The notes: generated by a model not told the origin, from the sequence alone. Positions 18,606-27,172 are shown, numbered from the stretch's first letter. The stretch: DNA of 64,000 nucleotides from Nioella aestuarii (GCF_050896395.1 NZ_JBPBBA010000015.1:13663-77662), one strand, 5' to 3'. A program made the numbers and translations.

Positions 18606-19136
18606 TCAGTCCCCGGCAAGGCCATTTCTGCGGGCCCGGATCACCGCGACGATCATGTAGACCGCCCCCGAAACGAGGCCGATCATGCCTGCCAAATAGC
18701 TGGTGTCATGCATCAGCCCGGCCCGCACGAAGCCCTGAACATCCTCCACCGCCGCAGGAATGTGAAAAAGGCGGTACTGCGACGGGTCTGTAGGAACCAG
18801 AAGGCTTGCAACGCCAAGCACCAGCGTGATCGTCACAACCACCAGCGCGGCCTTCACGAACGCGCCAAACATCTGCCGCGCTGTTGGCATGGCCAGCGAC
18901 AGGGCAGCAATGGGAACCCCGATCACCAACCCCATCCACCAGCTCGCCCGCCACCCGACAATGGCCGCCCCGACCCGGTGGGGCAGCGCCTCGGCGATGT
19001 TGAACTGGTGGAACTTGAAGGCGTGAAAATAGTCGGGGCCGACCGTATAGCTGATCTGGTTGTGAACCATGCCGTAGGTGCCCGCCAACAGGCACGCAAG
19101 GACGAGGAGGAACGGCAGAGCAAAGAGCTTAGCCAT
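18606..19136 (-). CDS. membrane protein of unknown function
   Basis: Predicted inner-membrane protein (176 aa) with about four transmembrane segments (residues 3-22, 60-82, 92-113, 140-165). The first hydrophilic loop is rich in His and aromatic residues (YGMVHNQISYTV, FHAFKFHQFN). I do not recognise a named family. Start codons lie at 19136 and 19142; neither has a clear ribosome-binding site. The upstream gap to the glyoxylate-reductase-like gene is filled by a hairpin array, and the DMGDH-like gene follows 130 nt downstream. Confidence 0.7.
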   Translation of the reverse strand: MAKLFALPFLLVLACLLAGTYGMVHNQISYTVGPDYFHAFKFHQFNIAEALPHRVGAAIVGWRASWWMGLVIGVPIAALSLAMPTARQMFGAFVKAALVVVTITLVLGVASLLVPTDPSQYRLFHIPAAVEDVQGFVRAGLMHDTSYLAGMIGLVSGAVYMIVAVIRARRNGLAGD

Positions 19137-19152
19137 GACCATTGCTTGCGCG

Positions 19153-19240
19153 TGAAAATCCTTCGGGAAGGATTTTCAAGGCAGCCCAAAATTCTTCAGG
19201 AAGAATTTTGCGACGGGAAGAAAATTCCGGAATTTTCTTC
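19153..19240. repeat. array of three AT-rich palindromes between co-directional genes
   Basis: There are three adjacent inverted repeats: 19153-19178 (12-nt arms, GG spacer), 19187-19210 (11-nt arms, AG spacer) and 19217-19240 (perfect 24-nt palindrome). The first two share CTTC-NN-GAAG at the centre; the third has a CCGG centre and GAAG/CTTC at its outer ends. They fill the space between the stop at 19254 and the next start near 19136. No long U tract follows, so they are not ordinary terminators. Confidence 0.9.
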
Positions 19241-19253
19241 TGGTTGCACATGG

Positions 19254-20240
19254 TCACAGCATGCTCGGCACGACCAGATCGGGCGGCCGATGACCGTCAT
19301 TGAAGGTCTTGATATTGATGATCACCTTCTCGCCCATCTCGACCCGGCCTTCCACGGTGGCCGAGCCCATATGGGGCAACAACACCACATTATCCAACTC
19401 GCGCAGGCGCGGGTTAACGTCCTTGCCGTGTTCGAACACATCAAGCCCGGCCCCGGCAATATCGCCAGAACGCAACATGCGGGTCAGGGCGTTTTCGTCG
19501 ATGACCTCTCCGCGAGATGTATTCACGATCACCGCCGAAGGCTTCATCAGCTTCAGCCGCCGTGCGTTCATCAGGTGGAAGGTCGAGGGCGTGTGCGGGC
19601 AGTTGATCGACAAGATATCGACGCGCGCGATCATCTGGTCGAGGCTTTCCCAATAGGTCGCTTCCAGATCCGCCTCGATGTCTTCATGCAGGCGGCGACG
19701 GTTGTGGTAATGCACCTGCATCCCAAACACCGCAGCGCGACGGGCAACGGCCTGGCCGATCCGGCCCATACCGAGAATGCCCAATCGTTTGCCGCCGATA
19801 CGCCCGCCCATGAACGCCGTAGGCGACCAGCCGTCCCATTTCCCGGCCTGCATCACGGCCAGTCCTTCGGGGATACGGCGGGTCACAGCCAGGATCAGGG
19901 CCAGCGTCATGTCTGCGGTATCTTCTGTCACAACACCTGGCGTGTTGGATACGAGAATGCCCCGCTGACGGGCAGTGTGCACGTCGATATGGTCAACCCC
20001 TGCGCCATAGTTCGCAATGAGCTTCAGTTTCTCACCCGCCTGTCCCAGCAAACCCGCATCAATGTGGTCGGTGACACAGGGCACCAGAATATCGGCACGG
20101 TTCATCGCCGCCACCAGGTCCGAGCGGGACATCGGGCGATCATCATCGCGCAATTCCACGTCGAACAGTTCCGACATCCGTGTTTCAACCGCTTCGGGCA
20201 ACCGTCGCGTTACGACAACACTCAGCTTCTGACCTGGCAT
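19254..20240 (-). CDS. 2-hydroxyacid dehydrogenase, glyoxylate/hydroxypyruvate reductase-like
   Basis: NAD(P)-dependent D-2-hydroxyacid dehydrogenase (328 aa). NYGAGVDHID lies in the substrate domain, the Rossmann motif LGILGMGRIGQAVARR is near residues 153-168, NTSRGEVID carries the catalytic Arg, and LLPHMGSAT carries the catalytic His. These match GyaR/GhrB-type enzymes that reduce glyoxylate or hydroxypyruvate. Glycolate oxidase genes (glcDEF) occur 35 kb away in the window, so glyoxylate metabolism is well represented. It heads a minus-strand group leading to the DMGDH-like enzyme. Confidence 0.88.
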   Translation of the reverse strand: MPGQKLSVVVTRRLPEAVETRMSELFDVELRDDDRPMSRSDLVAAMNRADILVPCVTDHIDAGLLGQAGEKLKLIANYGAGVDHIDVHTARQRGILVSNTPGVVTEDTADMTLALILAVTRRIPEGLAVMQAGKWDGWSPTAFMGGRIGGKRLGILGMGRIGQAVARRAAVFGMQVHYHNRRRLHEDIEADLEATYWESLDQMIARVDILSINCPHTPSTFHLMNARRLKLMKPSAVIVNTSRGEVIDENALTRMLRSGDIAGAGLDVFEHGKDVNPRLRELDNVVLLPHMGSATVEGRVEMGEKVIINIKTFNDGHRPPDLVVPSML

Positions 20241-20389
20241 CCCGTCATTCCCTTTGTCTGGCGTTTCAGCCCTTGGCGTGACACTCTCTCATCCTAGGCA
20301 GGGGTGCAAGACGCAGGCACCCCTACAGCGACAAAAACACCGGAAAGACCGCATCAGAGCGGCACAGGTGCGGGCAGGCAGTGCAAGTG

Positions 20390-20899
20390 ATGAAACGCAA
20401 AATATCGGGCGTGTTCCTGGCGGTGATTCTGGGCTTGGCAGCGACGGTCGCCTCTGCGCAAGAGGTCGACCAGCGTGGACCCGTCACGGGCTTTCCCCTG
20501 CCCCGCTATGTCTCGATCCAGGCCTCAGAGGCCTATGCCCGTCGCGGCCCGTCGCGCAGCCACAGGATAGACTGGGTATTTCAGCGCCGCAACATGCCGA
20601 TGCAGGTGGTAGCGGAACATGAACACTGGCGCCGGGTCATCGACCGGGACGGGGCTGGTGGCTGGATGCATTACTCGCTGCTGTCGGGCATTCGCACCGC
20701 GATCGTGGAGGTCGACATGCTGGAGCTGCACCAGCGGCCTGATCCGGCCTCCCCCGTCACGGCACAGGCAGAGCTTGGCGTGATTGCCTTTCTCGATGAA
20801 TGCAACGGCAGTTGGTGCCGCCTGAATGTGGGCGGTCATCGCGGATGGGTGCCGATGGAATCGCTGTGGGGTGTCGACCCCGGTGAGGTGTTCGACTAA
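20390..20899 (+). CDS. secreted SH3-domain protein
   Basis: Exported protein of 169 aa with a signal peptide ending near ATVASAQE. Two bacterial SH3-like repeats follow: the first around AYARRGPSRSHRIDWVF and GGWMHYSLL, the second around LELHQRPDPASPV and HRGWVPMESLWGVDPGEVFD. This layout is common in periplasmic SH3 (DUF1058-like) proteins of Rhodobacteraceae, which are thought to contact the cell wall. The ATG at 20390 is preferred over a GTG at 20381. The region 20241-20389 must hold promoters for this gene and the divergent dehydrogenase. It converges on the MFS gene. Confidence 0.8.
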   Translation: MKRKISGVFLAVILGLAATVASAQEVDQRGPVTGFPLPRYVSIQASEAYARRGPSRSHRIDWVFQRRNMPMQVVAEHEHWRRVIDRDGAGGWMHYSLLSGIRTAIVEVDMLELHQRPDPASPVTAQAELGVIAFLDECNGSWCRLNVGGHRGWVPMESLWGVDPGEVFD

Positions 20900-22032
20900 C
20901 CCGCGCGGCGCATCAGGGTCAGAAACCCGGGGATCATCAACAAAAGCAGGGCCACGAAACCGAACGAGACCCTGAGACCAAAGCCCTGTGCGATGAACCC
21001 CATGACCGGCGGCCCGATAAAGAAGCCGAAATAGCCGATGGTTGTAACCCGGCTGATGACATAGGCCCGCGCGTCATCACTGGCCAATCGGCCTGCCAGC
21101 GCCAGGAGCATCGGCGCGATGGTCGAGACGCCAAGACCCAGAATGGCAAATCCCGCATAGGCCACCAGCGGCGCCGGGGCGATGGCCACCAGCAGCGCCC
21201 CGCAGGCGGTGACAAGCGCGCTCCAGAACACGACGCGGGTTTCTGAAAGGCGGCCTACCACCAGCTGCCCGGTAAAGCGGCCGATTCCCATGGTCAGGCC
21301 AAGCATTGCCGGACCAAGCGCACCCTCTGCGGCGCCGCCGCCCAAAGTACGCTCCACATGCAGTGCCGACCATCCTTCGGTTGCGTTCTCGGCCAGGAAC
21401 GCCACCAGAACGATCAGCCCCCCCCACATCACAACACCACCGAATCGCCCTCGGGCAGCTTTGGCGGTGCCGTGGCTTTCCGCTCCGTCGCTGGACATCA
21501 TGAAGGCAGATGCAATCAGGGTGAGAACGCCAAGCACCGCGAAAACCGGTGCAGGTGGCAAACCTGCCTCTCGCGCAAGACCGGCAGAGATGGCGGATGC
21601 CGCGTAGGCAAAGGAAAACATCGCGTGGTTGAGGTTCATCAAAGAGGCCCCAAGCCGCGACTCGGTGCGGGACAGGCGGGTGTTCATCACCACATCCTGC
21701 AAGCCCGACCCGGCCCCGGCGAAGAACATCAACGCCGCAAAGACGGGCACCGAGGCCACCCACATTGGTGCCTGAAAGGCCAACGCCAGCAGGACCGAGG
21801 CCAGTGTCACCGCATAGCGCCCGAAGCGCGCGGCAAAAACAGGCGCACTCAGCATCGCCGTCACTGCCCCAGTGGCCGTTACCAGCATAGCCAGCCCGAA
21901 CTCGCCATCGCTGGCGCCGATATACGCCTTTATCTGCGGCACATATGCGGCAAACGCCCCCCAATAGATGCCTTGCACGGCGAAGGCCGGCAGGTCATTA
22001 CGAGACAGGGATATGGCGCGCAGGATCGACAT
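20896..22032 (-). CDS. MFS transporter
   Basis: Major-facilitator membrane protein (378 aa) with about 12 hydrophobic segments. It lies between an N-terminal AFAVQGIYWGAFAAYVPQI and a C-terminal GPPVMGFIAQGFGLRVSF. The pattern resembles the YbjJ/fucose-permease-like branch of MFS; the substrate is unknown. The ATG at 22032 was chosen because it opens directly on the first helix; no clear ribosome-binding site is visible. It overlaps the end of the SH3 gene by 4 nt in convergent orientation. Confidence 0.82.
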   Translation of the reverse strand: MSILRAISLSRNDLPAFAVQGIYWGAFAAYVPQIKAYIGASDGEFGLAMLVTATGAVTAMLSAPVFAARFGRYAVTLASVLLALAFQAPMWVASVPVFAALMFFAGAGSGLQDVVMNTRLSRTESRLGASLMNLNHAMFSFAYAASAISAGLAREAGLPPAPVFAVLGVLTLIASAFMMSSDGAESHGTAKAARGRFGGVVMWGGLIVLVAFLAENATEGWSALHVERTLGGGAAEGALGPAMLGLTMGIGRFTGQLVVGRLSETRVVFWSALVTACGALLVAIAPAPLVAYAGFAILGLGVSTIAPMLLALAGRLASDDARAYVISRVTTIGYFGFFIGPPVMGFIAQGFGLRVSFGFVALLLLMIPGFLTLMRRAG

Positions 22033-22189
22033 AATCGGGCGCTTGTCACGGTCCGTGGCCCGACGCAAGTTCCAAAGCGCAGATTCATCGCGCTTGGCCC
22101 CTTTCCAAACCCTCAAGGGTCGTCTATAGGCACGGCTTCAACCGGGCGGACACCCTTGGAGGCCGCCCTTTATCATATGGAGAATAGCT

Positions 22190-22831
22190 ATGGCTGGAGA
22201 GATTAAAGATCTCGTCGCCGAGGCACGGACGGGGACAGGCAAGGGGGCCGCTCGTCAAGCACGCCGCAACGGTATGGTGCCCGGAGTTGTCTATGGCGGT
22301 GGTGCAGACCCCGTTGCAATTCAGATCCCCTTCAATGTGCTTCTGAAGCACCTGAAAGCAGGCCGCTTCCTGGCGCAGCTTTTCAACCTGAAGGTTGAAG
22401 GCCAGGAAGATGTGCGCGTGATCTGCCGCGGCGTTCAGCGTGACGTCGTGAAAGACCTGCCCACCCATGTCGACCTGATGCGCCTGCGCCGCACGAGCCG
22501 CGTCAACCTGTTCATTCCGGTTGAGTTCGTTGGCGAAGAGGTTGCACCCGGCATCAAGAAAGGTGGCGTTGTCACCGTGGTCCGTCCGGAAGTTGAACTG
22601 CGCGTAACCGCAGGCGACATCCCGGAAAAGATCACCGTGGACCTGTCGACCCTCAACATCGGTGACGTCGTGACCATTTCCGACGTGACCCTGCCCGAGG
22701 GCGCACGCCCGACCATCGACCGCGACTTCGTGATCGCCAACATCGCCGCCCCCTCGGGTCTGGCACGTGGCGGCAGCGACGAAGACGAAGGTGAAGAGGG
22801 TGAAGCCGAAGAGGCAGCCGCAGAGGAATAA
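22190..22831 (+). CDS. rplY: 50S ribosomal protein L25 (Ctc form)
   Basis: 5S-rRNA-binding ribosomal protein L25 of the long TL5/Ctc type (213 aa). The N-terminal L25 domain includes ARTGTGKGAARQARRNGMVPGVVYGG, discussed here by its flanks ARTGTGKGAAR and GMVPGVVYGG. The C-terminal beta domain includes IPVEFVGEEVAPGIKKGGV and LPEGARPTIDRDFVI, and an acidic tail closes the protein. GGAGAAT precedes the ATG. It is followed by pth on the same strand after a divergent insertion of an FkbM gene; rplY-pth is a standard pairing. A strong terminator follows at 22864. Confidence 0.96.
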   Translation: MAGEIKDLVAEARTGTGKGAARQARRNGMVPGVVYGGGADPVAIQIPFNVLLKHLKAGRFLAQLFNLKVEGQEDVRVICRGVQRDVVKDLPTHVDLMRLRRTSRVNLFIPVEFVGEEVAPGIKKGGVVTVVRPEVELRVTAGDIPEKITVDLSTLNIGDVVTISDVTLPEGARPTIDRDFVIANIAAPSGLARGGSDEDEGEEGEAEEAAAEE

Positions 22832-22863
22832 TCCTCGCGGTCCACTGATCGGACATGAAATGG

Positions 22864-22902
22864 CGCGGCCTGTCCCCACCGGGATGGGCCGCGTTTTCTT
22901 TT
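22864..22902 (+). terminator. terminator of rplY
   Basis: CGCGGCC...GGCCGCG stem with an inner TCCC/GGGA stem and CACC loop, followed by TTTTCTTTT; it lies 32 nt after the rplY stop. Confidence 0.92.
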
Positions 22903-22905
22903 GGC

Positions 22906-23586
22906 CTAGCCGTTGCGCCTGACCCGCCGAAACCCCAGGACACGCCCGCGTGAGGTGGCCGGGTCATAGGTCAGGCCTGAATCCGACATGCAATCCACGA
23001 TCCGTTTGATCACCCTGTCGGAATATCGGGGTGGGTGCAGTTCCAGTACCAGAAAGCGCAACTCGGGGTTCCAAGGCTGATCGAACAGCCTCTCTTCCGC
23101 GCCTTCGATATCCATCATCACCAGTTCTGGCCGATGGTCATACAGCAAGCTTTCCAGGCCAAGGCTCGGAACCTCGACAATCTCATCTTCTGGTGCCCCG
23201 GATCGCGCAAGGCTGGCCCCCAGGATGGCGCGCGGCACCTGGAACGCGGCCTTGCCGCCGCCCTCGCCCTGCATCACTGCACCGTGCATCAGCCGGATGC
23301 CCCCTTGCCCGTTGCGGTCAAACGTATCGCGCAGCACCGGCAGCAAGGCCGGGTTTGCCTCGACACTTAGAACATTGTCAGCCCCAGCAACCCGCGCCGC
23401 CAGAACGCTGACCACCCCTAGCCCCGCGCCGAGGTCCAATACCCGCATCCCCGGCCCAACCCGGCACATCACGGCGGCGATCTCGTCTGCCTCATAGCTG
23501 CCATCCGCCAATCGGGTGGACAACGCCTTGGTCGCCAGCGCCTCCGGCAGATCAATCGACACGTCGTGAAGGGTGAAAACCGGCAT
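22906..23586 (-). CDS. FkbM family methyltransferase
   Basis: SAM-dependent methyltransferase (226 aa) of the FkbM family, which usually methylates sugars or polyketide/glycan moieties. Motif I is VLDLGAGLGVVS (about 49-60), the following acidic strand is SVEANPALLP, and MMDIEGAEERLF is the FkbM-typical motif. The gene sits on the opposite strand between rplY and pth, which are normally neighbours, so it is probably an insertion into a conserved pair. The substrate is unknown. Confidence 0.85.
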   Translation of the reverse strand: MPVFTLHDVSIDLPEALATKALSTRLADGSYEADEIAAVMCRVGPGMRVLDLGAGLGVVSVLAARVAGADNVLSVEANPALLPVLRDTFDRNGQGGIRLMHGAVMQGEGGGKAAFQVPRAILGASLARSGAPEDEIVEVPSLGLESLLYDHRPELVMMDIEGAEERLFDQPWNPELRFLVLELHPPRYSDRVIKRIVDCMSDSGLTYDPATSRGRVLGFRRVRRNG

Positions 23587-23660
23587 ATGCCCCCTGCTCG
23601 TTGATCCCTCGTCCAGTCATGCCTATAGGACTGAGCAGGCAATTTGAATGCGAGGATGCC

Positions 23661-24347
23661 ATGAAACTCTGGGTTGGTCTTGGGAACCCCGGTGCGAAAT
23701 ACGCGGGCAACCGGCACAATATCGGCTTCATGGCGCTGGACCGGGTGGCCGAGGATCACGGCTTTGCGCCGTGGCGTAGCAAGTTTCAGGCCAGCCTGAG
23801 CGAAGGGAAGTTCGGATCGGAGAAGGTCCTGCTGCTGAAACCCGAAACCTTCATGAACCTGTCCGGGCAATCCGTGGGCGAGGCGATGCGGTTCTACAAG
23901 CTGGACTCGACTGATATCACCGTGTTTCACGACGAACTGGACCTCGCCCCCGGAAAGTGCCGGGTAAAGGCGGGTGGCGGTCATGCGGGTCACAACGGGC
24001 TGCGCTCGATCCATCAGCATATCGGTCCGCACTACGACCGGGTGCGGCTTGGCATTGGCCATCCTGGCCATAAGGACCGTGTGGCGCCCTATGTTCTGTC
24101 CGATTTTGCCAAGGCCGATCAGGACTGGCTTGACGATCTGCTGCGCGGGATTTCCGACGGCGCGCCAGAGCTTGCGCGCGGCGACACTGGTCGCTTCATG
24201 AACGCCGTCGCCCTGCGAACCGCCCCGCCCCGATCTTCGGGCAGCGACAAACCCAAGCCCGCCGCCAAGCCACCCGAAGCAGAGCCCGAGGCAGAGTCAG
24301 AAGACAACAGGTCCGCATTGCAGAAGCTGGTGGACCGCTTCCGTTGA
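23661..24347 (+). CDS. pth: peptidyl-tRNA hydrolase
   Basis: Releases tRNA from peptidyl-tRNA that drops off the ribosome. It has WVGLGNPGAKYAGNRHNIGF at residues 3-22 with the catalytic His, KPETFMNLSG, FHDELDLAPG with the catalytic Asp, and GGHAGHNGLRSI. At 228 aa it is longer than typical Pth (about 190) because of a low-complexity Pro/Glu/Ala tail after residue 195; such tails are usual in alphaproteobacterial Pth. The ATG at 23661 aligns with the family start. Confidence 0.96.
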   Translation: MKLWVGLGNPGAKYAGNRHNIGFMALDRVAEDHGFAPWRSKFQASLSEGKFGSEKVLLLKPETFMNLSGQSVGEAMRFYKLDSTDITVFHDELDLAPGKCRVKAGGGHAGHNGLRSIHQHIGPHYDRVRLGIGHPGHKDRVAPYVLSDFAKADQDWLDDLLRGISDGAPELARGDTGRFMNAVALRTAPPRSSGSDKPKPAAKPPEAEPEAESEDNRSALQKLVDRFR

Positions 24348-24428
24348 CCTGCTGCCTGACGTTGGGTCAGGATTGCCGCGTGCGGCACTGCCATGTTCTG
24401 CTTTCGCGCATCCAAAAGGGGGCACGCA

Positions 24429-25694
24429 ATGCGTCGTCGTATCATAAAACTACTGGTTCGGATTCTTCTGATATTCCTTATCGTTACCGCCACAGCCGGC
24501 TGGTACATGCGCGAGGAAATTCAGCGGCTTTGGGCGGTTAACTCGCTCTTTGATGCAGAGCTTATCGTTCACAATTTCAGCCATATGGACGAGGCTTTCC
24601 TGAACGTTGAGGTGCCGCGCGGTTCGGGCCCCGCCAGCTCGCTGCCCGAGGGAGAGCCCGCAGAGCTGCCCGCCGACGTGACAGAATGGATCGAAGAGCG
24701 TGCGGTGACCTCGCTATTGGTGCTGCAAGGCGGCCAGATCCGGCACGAGAGCTATCATCTGGGCACCGCGCCGTCAGATCAGCGGATATCGTGGTCGGTC
24801 GCCAAAAGCTTTCTCTCCGCATTGATGGGCACGTTGGTCGATGACGGCACAATCCCGGAACTGGGCGCGCAAGTAACGGACTACGTCCCGATGCTGGCCG
24901 GGTCCGCATATGATGGCGCGACAATTCTGGACGTCCTGCAAATGTCGTCCGGCGTGACCTTCGACGAGGACTATCTGGACTACGATTCAGACATCAACCG
25001 AATGGGGCGCGAGATCGCCCTTGGCGGCACGCTGGATGGCTTTGCCGCAGCACTGACCGAAAACGACCGCCCTGCGGGTGAGCAGTGGCAATATGTGTCC
25101 ATCGACACCCATGTGATCGGCATGGTGATCCGGGGGGCAACCGGCCGCGATATTCCTTCTCTGTTGTCAGAGCGTATCATCCAGCCGCTCGGCATGGACA
25201 GTACCCCTTATTATCTGACCGATGGTGAGGGCGTCGCCTTCGTACTTGGCGGGCTGAACATGACAACGCGCGACTATGCGCGGTTAGGGCTGCTCTTTCT
25301 GAACAATGGCGAATATGACGGCCAAAGGATCCTGTCACCGGACTGGGTTGCGGCCTCGACAACCGCATCGGCCAACACCGCACCCGGTGAGATCGGTTAT
25401 GGGTACCAGTGGTGGATTCCCGTAGGGTCAGAACCTGGGCAGTTCATGGCGCGTGGTATCTACGGCCAGTATATCTATGTCGATCAACTCAATGACGTGG
25501 TCATTGCAACAACCGGCGCCGACCGGCAGTTCCGCGATGCCGGCATCAACGAAGAAAACGTGCGCATCTTTCGCCTGATTGCCGATAGCCTCGCTCCACC
25601 GGAACCGGAACCGGAACCAGAGCCCGAACCGGAACCCCTTTCAGAGCCGCAGCCGGAGTCAGAGCCGGACCAGCAACCGGAGGACGGCCAGTGA
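24429..25694 (+). CDS. membrane-anchored serine hydrolase, beta-lactamase class C fold, with an EP-repeat tail
   Basis: Envelope serine hydrolase (421 aa). An N-terminal membrane anchor (about residues 5-27) is followed by the beta-lactamase/esterase domain. SVAKS (SxxK nucleophile) is near residue 122 and a YVS motif, the Tyr-x-Ser equivalent, is near residue 223. A late GQYIYVDQLNDVV replaces the usual HxG region. It resembles 6-aminohexanoate-dimer-hydrolase-like proteins of the family. The last about 35 residues are alternating Glu-Pro repeats and an SEPQPESEP stretch, which may span the periplasm or bind wall polymers. The stop overlaps the DUF2237 start. Confidence 0.8.
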   Translation: MRRRIIKLLVRILLIFLIVTATAGWYMREEIQRLWAVNSLFDAELIVHNFSHMDEAFLNVEVPRGSGPASSLPEGEPAELPADVTEWIEERAVTSLLVLQGGQIRHESYHLGTAPSDQRISWSVAKSFLSALMGTLVDDGTIPELGAQVTDYVPMLAGSAYDGATILDVLQMSSGVTFDEDYLDYDSDINRMGREIALGGTLDGFAAALTENDRPAGEQWQYVSIDTHVIGMVIRGATGRDIPSLLSERIIQPLGMDSTPYYLTDGEGVAFVLGGLNMTTRDYARLGLLFLNNGEYDGQRILSPDWVAASTTASANTAPGEIGYGYQWWIPVGSEPGQFMARGIYGQYIYVDQLNDVVIATTGADRQFRDAGINEENVRIFRLIADSLAPPEPEPEPEPEPEPLSEPQPESEPDQQPEDGQ

Positions 25695-26065
25695 CAAAAA
25701 TGGACGCCTCCGTGAACGTGTTGGGCGGGGTTCTGCAACCCTGCTCGACCGCCCCTTTGACCGGGTTCTTCCGTGACGGTCACTGCAACACCTGTGCCGA
25801 AGATCAGGGTAGCCACACGGTTTGTGCCGAGATGACCGCCGAGTTCCTTGCCTATTCCAAATATGTCGGAAACGACCTGTCCACGCCGCGACCCGAATTC
25901 GGCTTTTCCGGGCTGAAGCCGGGCGACCAGTGGTGCCTGTGTGCCGGCCGCTTTCTACAGGCCTATCAGGAGGGCTGCGCACCAAGGGTTCGATTGCAGG
26001 CGACCCATGCCCGCGCCTTGGACATCGTGCCGTTGGAGGTTCTGAAAGAATTGGCGGCGTTCTGA
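25691..26065 (+). CDS. DUF2237 family protein
   Basis: Conserved protein of 124 aa with the DUF2237 pattern: NVLGGVLQPCSTAPLTGFFRDG at the N-terminus (flanks NVLGG and TGFFRDG), CNTCAEDQGSHTVC, GDQWCLCAGRF, and a C-terminal THARALDIVPLEVL. Several conserved Cys and His residues suggest metal binding, but the function is unknown. It begins with GTG overlapping the hydrolase stop, or with an ATG at 25700. It ends one base before the convergent LuxR-type gene. Confidence 0.88.
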   Translation: MTKMDASVNVLGGVLQPCSTAPLTGFFRDGHCNTCAEDQGSHTVCAEMTAEFLAYSKYVGNDLSTPRPEFGFSGLKPGDQWCLCAGRFLQAYQEGCAPRVRLQATHARALDIVPLEVLKELAAF

Positions 26066-26066
26066 C

Positions 26067-26576
26067 CTATTCGGCGGCGATCCGCACCCGGTCATCCACA
26101 TCCACAAGGTCCTCGATAAAGACGCTCAGCAATTGCGGGCGTCCGCTGACGCCGGCTTTGCGATAAATCGCGTTGGTCTGCGCCTTGACTGTACCTTCCG
26201 AGGTTTCGCGCAAGGCGGCGATCTCTTGGATCGACATGCCCTTAATCGCAAAAAGAGCCACATCACGTTCGGCAGGGGTCAGGCCCCAATCGTCAAAGCG
26301 TTCCTCCATCACCTCCATGAAGGCCCCGGATGCGGCTTTAAGTTTCTGTTCGGCCGCTGCAGTGCGACGCAGGGAATTGCGCAGGTAAACTCCGCCGATC
26401 ACGGAGCCGAGGATCAAACCGATGGTCGCGCCGATCTCCATCAGCTCGCGGGTCTGCCAGCTGATTGGACGGGCGCGAACGTTGAAAATGGTCAAAACAA
26501 TCTCGGACACGAAAAAGACCGAGCAGACCAGCTGCACCAGCAAGACTACCGCTAAGAGCAGTTTACCCTTGGTCAC
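26067..26576 (-). CDS. membrane-anchored LuxR-type regulator
   Basis: Transcription regulator (169 aa) with two N-terminal membrane segments (about residues 4-26 and 44-64) joined to a cytoplasmic LuxR-type helix-turn-helix. LTPAERDVALFAIKGMSIQE and EGTVKAQTNAIYRKAGVSG identify the HTH, with the usual Glu, Thr-Val-Lys and Arg-Lys-x-Gly positions. There is no receiver or autoinducer domain. A GTG at 26576 is preferred because the protein then opens on the first membrane helix. A TTG at 26609 would overlap the upstream stop. It is the last gene after the two Asp-tail genes and may control them. Confidence 0.78.
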   Translation of the reverse strand: MTKGKLLLAVVLLVQLVCSVFFVSEIVLTIFNVRARPISWQTRELMEIGATIGLILGSVIGGVYLRNSLRRTAAAEQKLKAASGAFMEVMEERFDDWGLTPAERDVALFAIKGMSIQEIAALRETSEGTVKAQTNAIYRKAGVSGRPQLLSVFIEDLVDVDDRVRIAAE

Positions 26577-26605
26577 GCACCGGCCTTTCCGGTTGCTGAC
26601 GGGGC

Positions 26606-27037
26606 TCAATCATCGTCATCGTCATCATCATCCCCCTCATCATCATCGCCCCCGCCCGGACCGCTGTTATCGTCGTCGTCATCATCGTCGTCGTCATCGT
26701 CATCATCGTCATCACCGGAGCCGCTGTTGTCGTCATCGCTGCCGCCCGAGCTTGAAGACGGCAGCACACCTCCGCCTTCGTGTCGGTCGTCTTCAAGCTC
26801 CCAGTAGTCACGCAGGATTTCACCCGTGTTCGGATTGAAGATGATTTCACGTTCGCGGCCGCGGCCTTCTGCTTCGATCCGCACACGCCCAAGCCAGGTA
26901 CGTGTCACCTGAATATGGTCGTAGCCCTGGGCCTGAAGCTGCGCGATGATCTGGGCCTCGATATCCTGTGCCCAAAGTGCCCCGGGCCCCGCCGAAAGGC
27001 AGAGCGCGGTGGCCATCAAAAGGCGCATGGGTTTCAT
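26606..27037 (-). CDS. secreted PepSY-like protein with poly-aspartate tail
   Basis: Exported protein of 143 aa. A signal peptide ends near GALWAQ. A short domain of about 60 residues follows (AQLQAQGYDHIQVTRTWLGR, then IIFNPNTGEILRDYW) that resembles the PepSY/YpeB-type fold. A tail of Ser/Gly linkers and Asp runs follows, one of 15 Asp and one of 8 Asp at the very end. The ATG at 27037 follows AAGGAG by 10 nt. An alternative in-frame GTG near 27136 also has AAGGAG and would add about 33 residues. The tail should be highly acidic and able to bind Ca2+ or other cations. Confidence 0.75.
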   Translation of the reverse strand: MKPMRLLMATALCLSAGPGALWAQDIEAQIIAQLQAQGYDHIQVTRTWLGRVRIEAEGRGREREIIFNPNTGEILRDYWELEDDRHEGGGVLPSSSSGGSDDDNSGSGDDDDDDDDDDDDDDDNSGPGGGDDDEGDDDDDDDD

Positions 27038-27062
27038 CAATGCCGTCTCCTTCGTTGAATGA

Positions 27063-27103
27063 CTCTGCCCCGCCGGACAGTTGGGGGGATGGGCGGGGCA
27101 GAG
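27063..27103 (-). other. 12-bp hairpin in the 5' leader of the first Asp-tail gene
   Basis: CTCTGCCCCGCC and GGCGGGGCAGAG form a perfect 12-bp inverted repeat with a 17-nt loop, between the two Asp-tail genes. It has no U tract on either strand, so it is not a standard terminator. It lies 25 nt upstream of the start at 27037. Confidence 0.7.
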
Positions 27104-27172
27104 CAAGGTCCGTCTATCGGCAATAGGAGAGCACACCAATCTCCTTAAAGGAACCTCTGCCGATCTCGGTCC

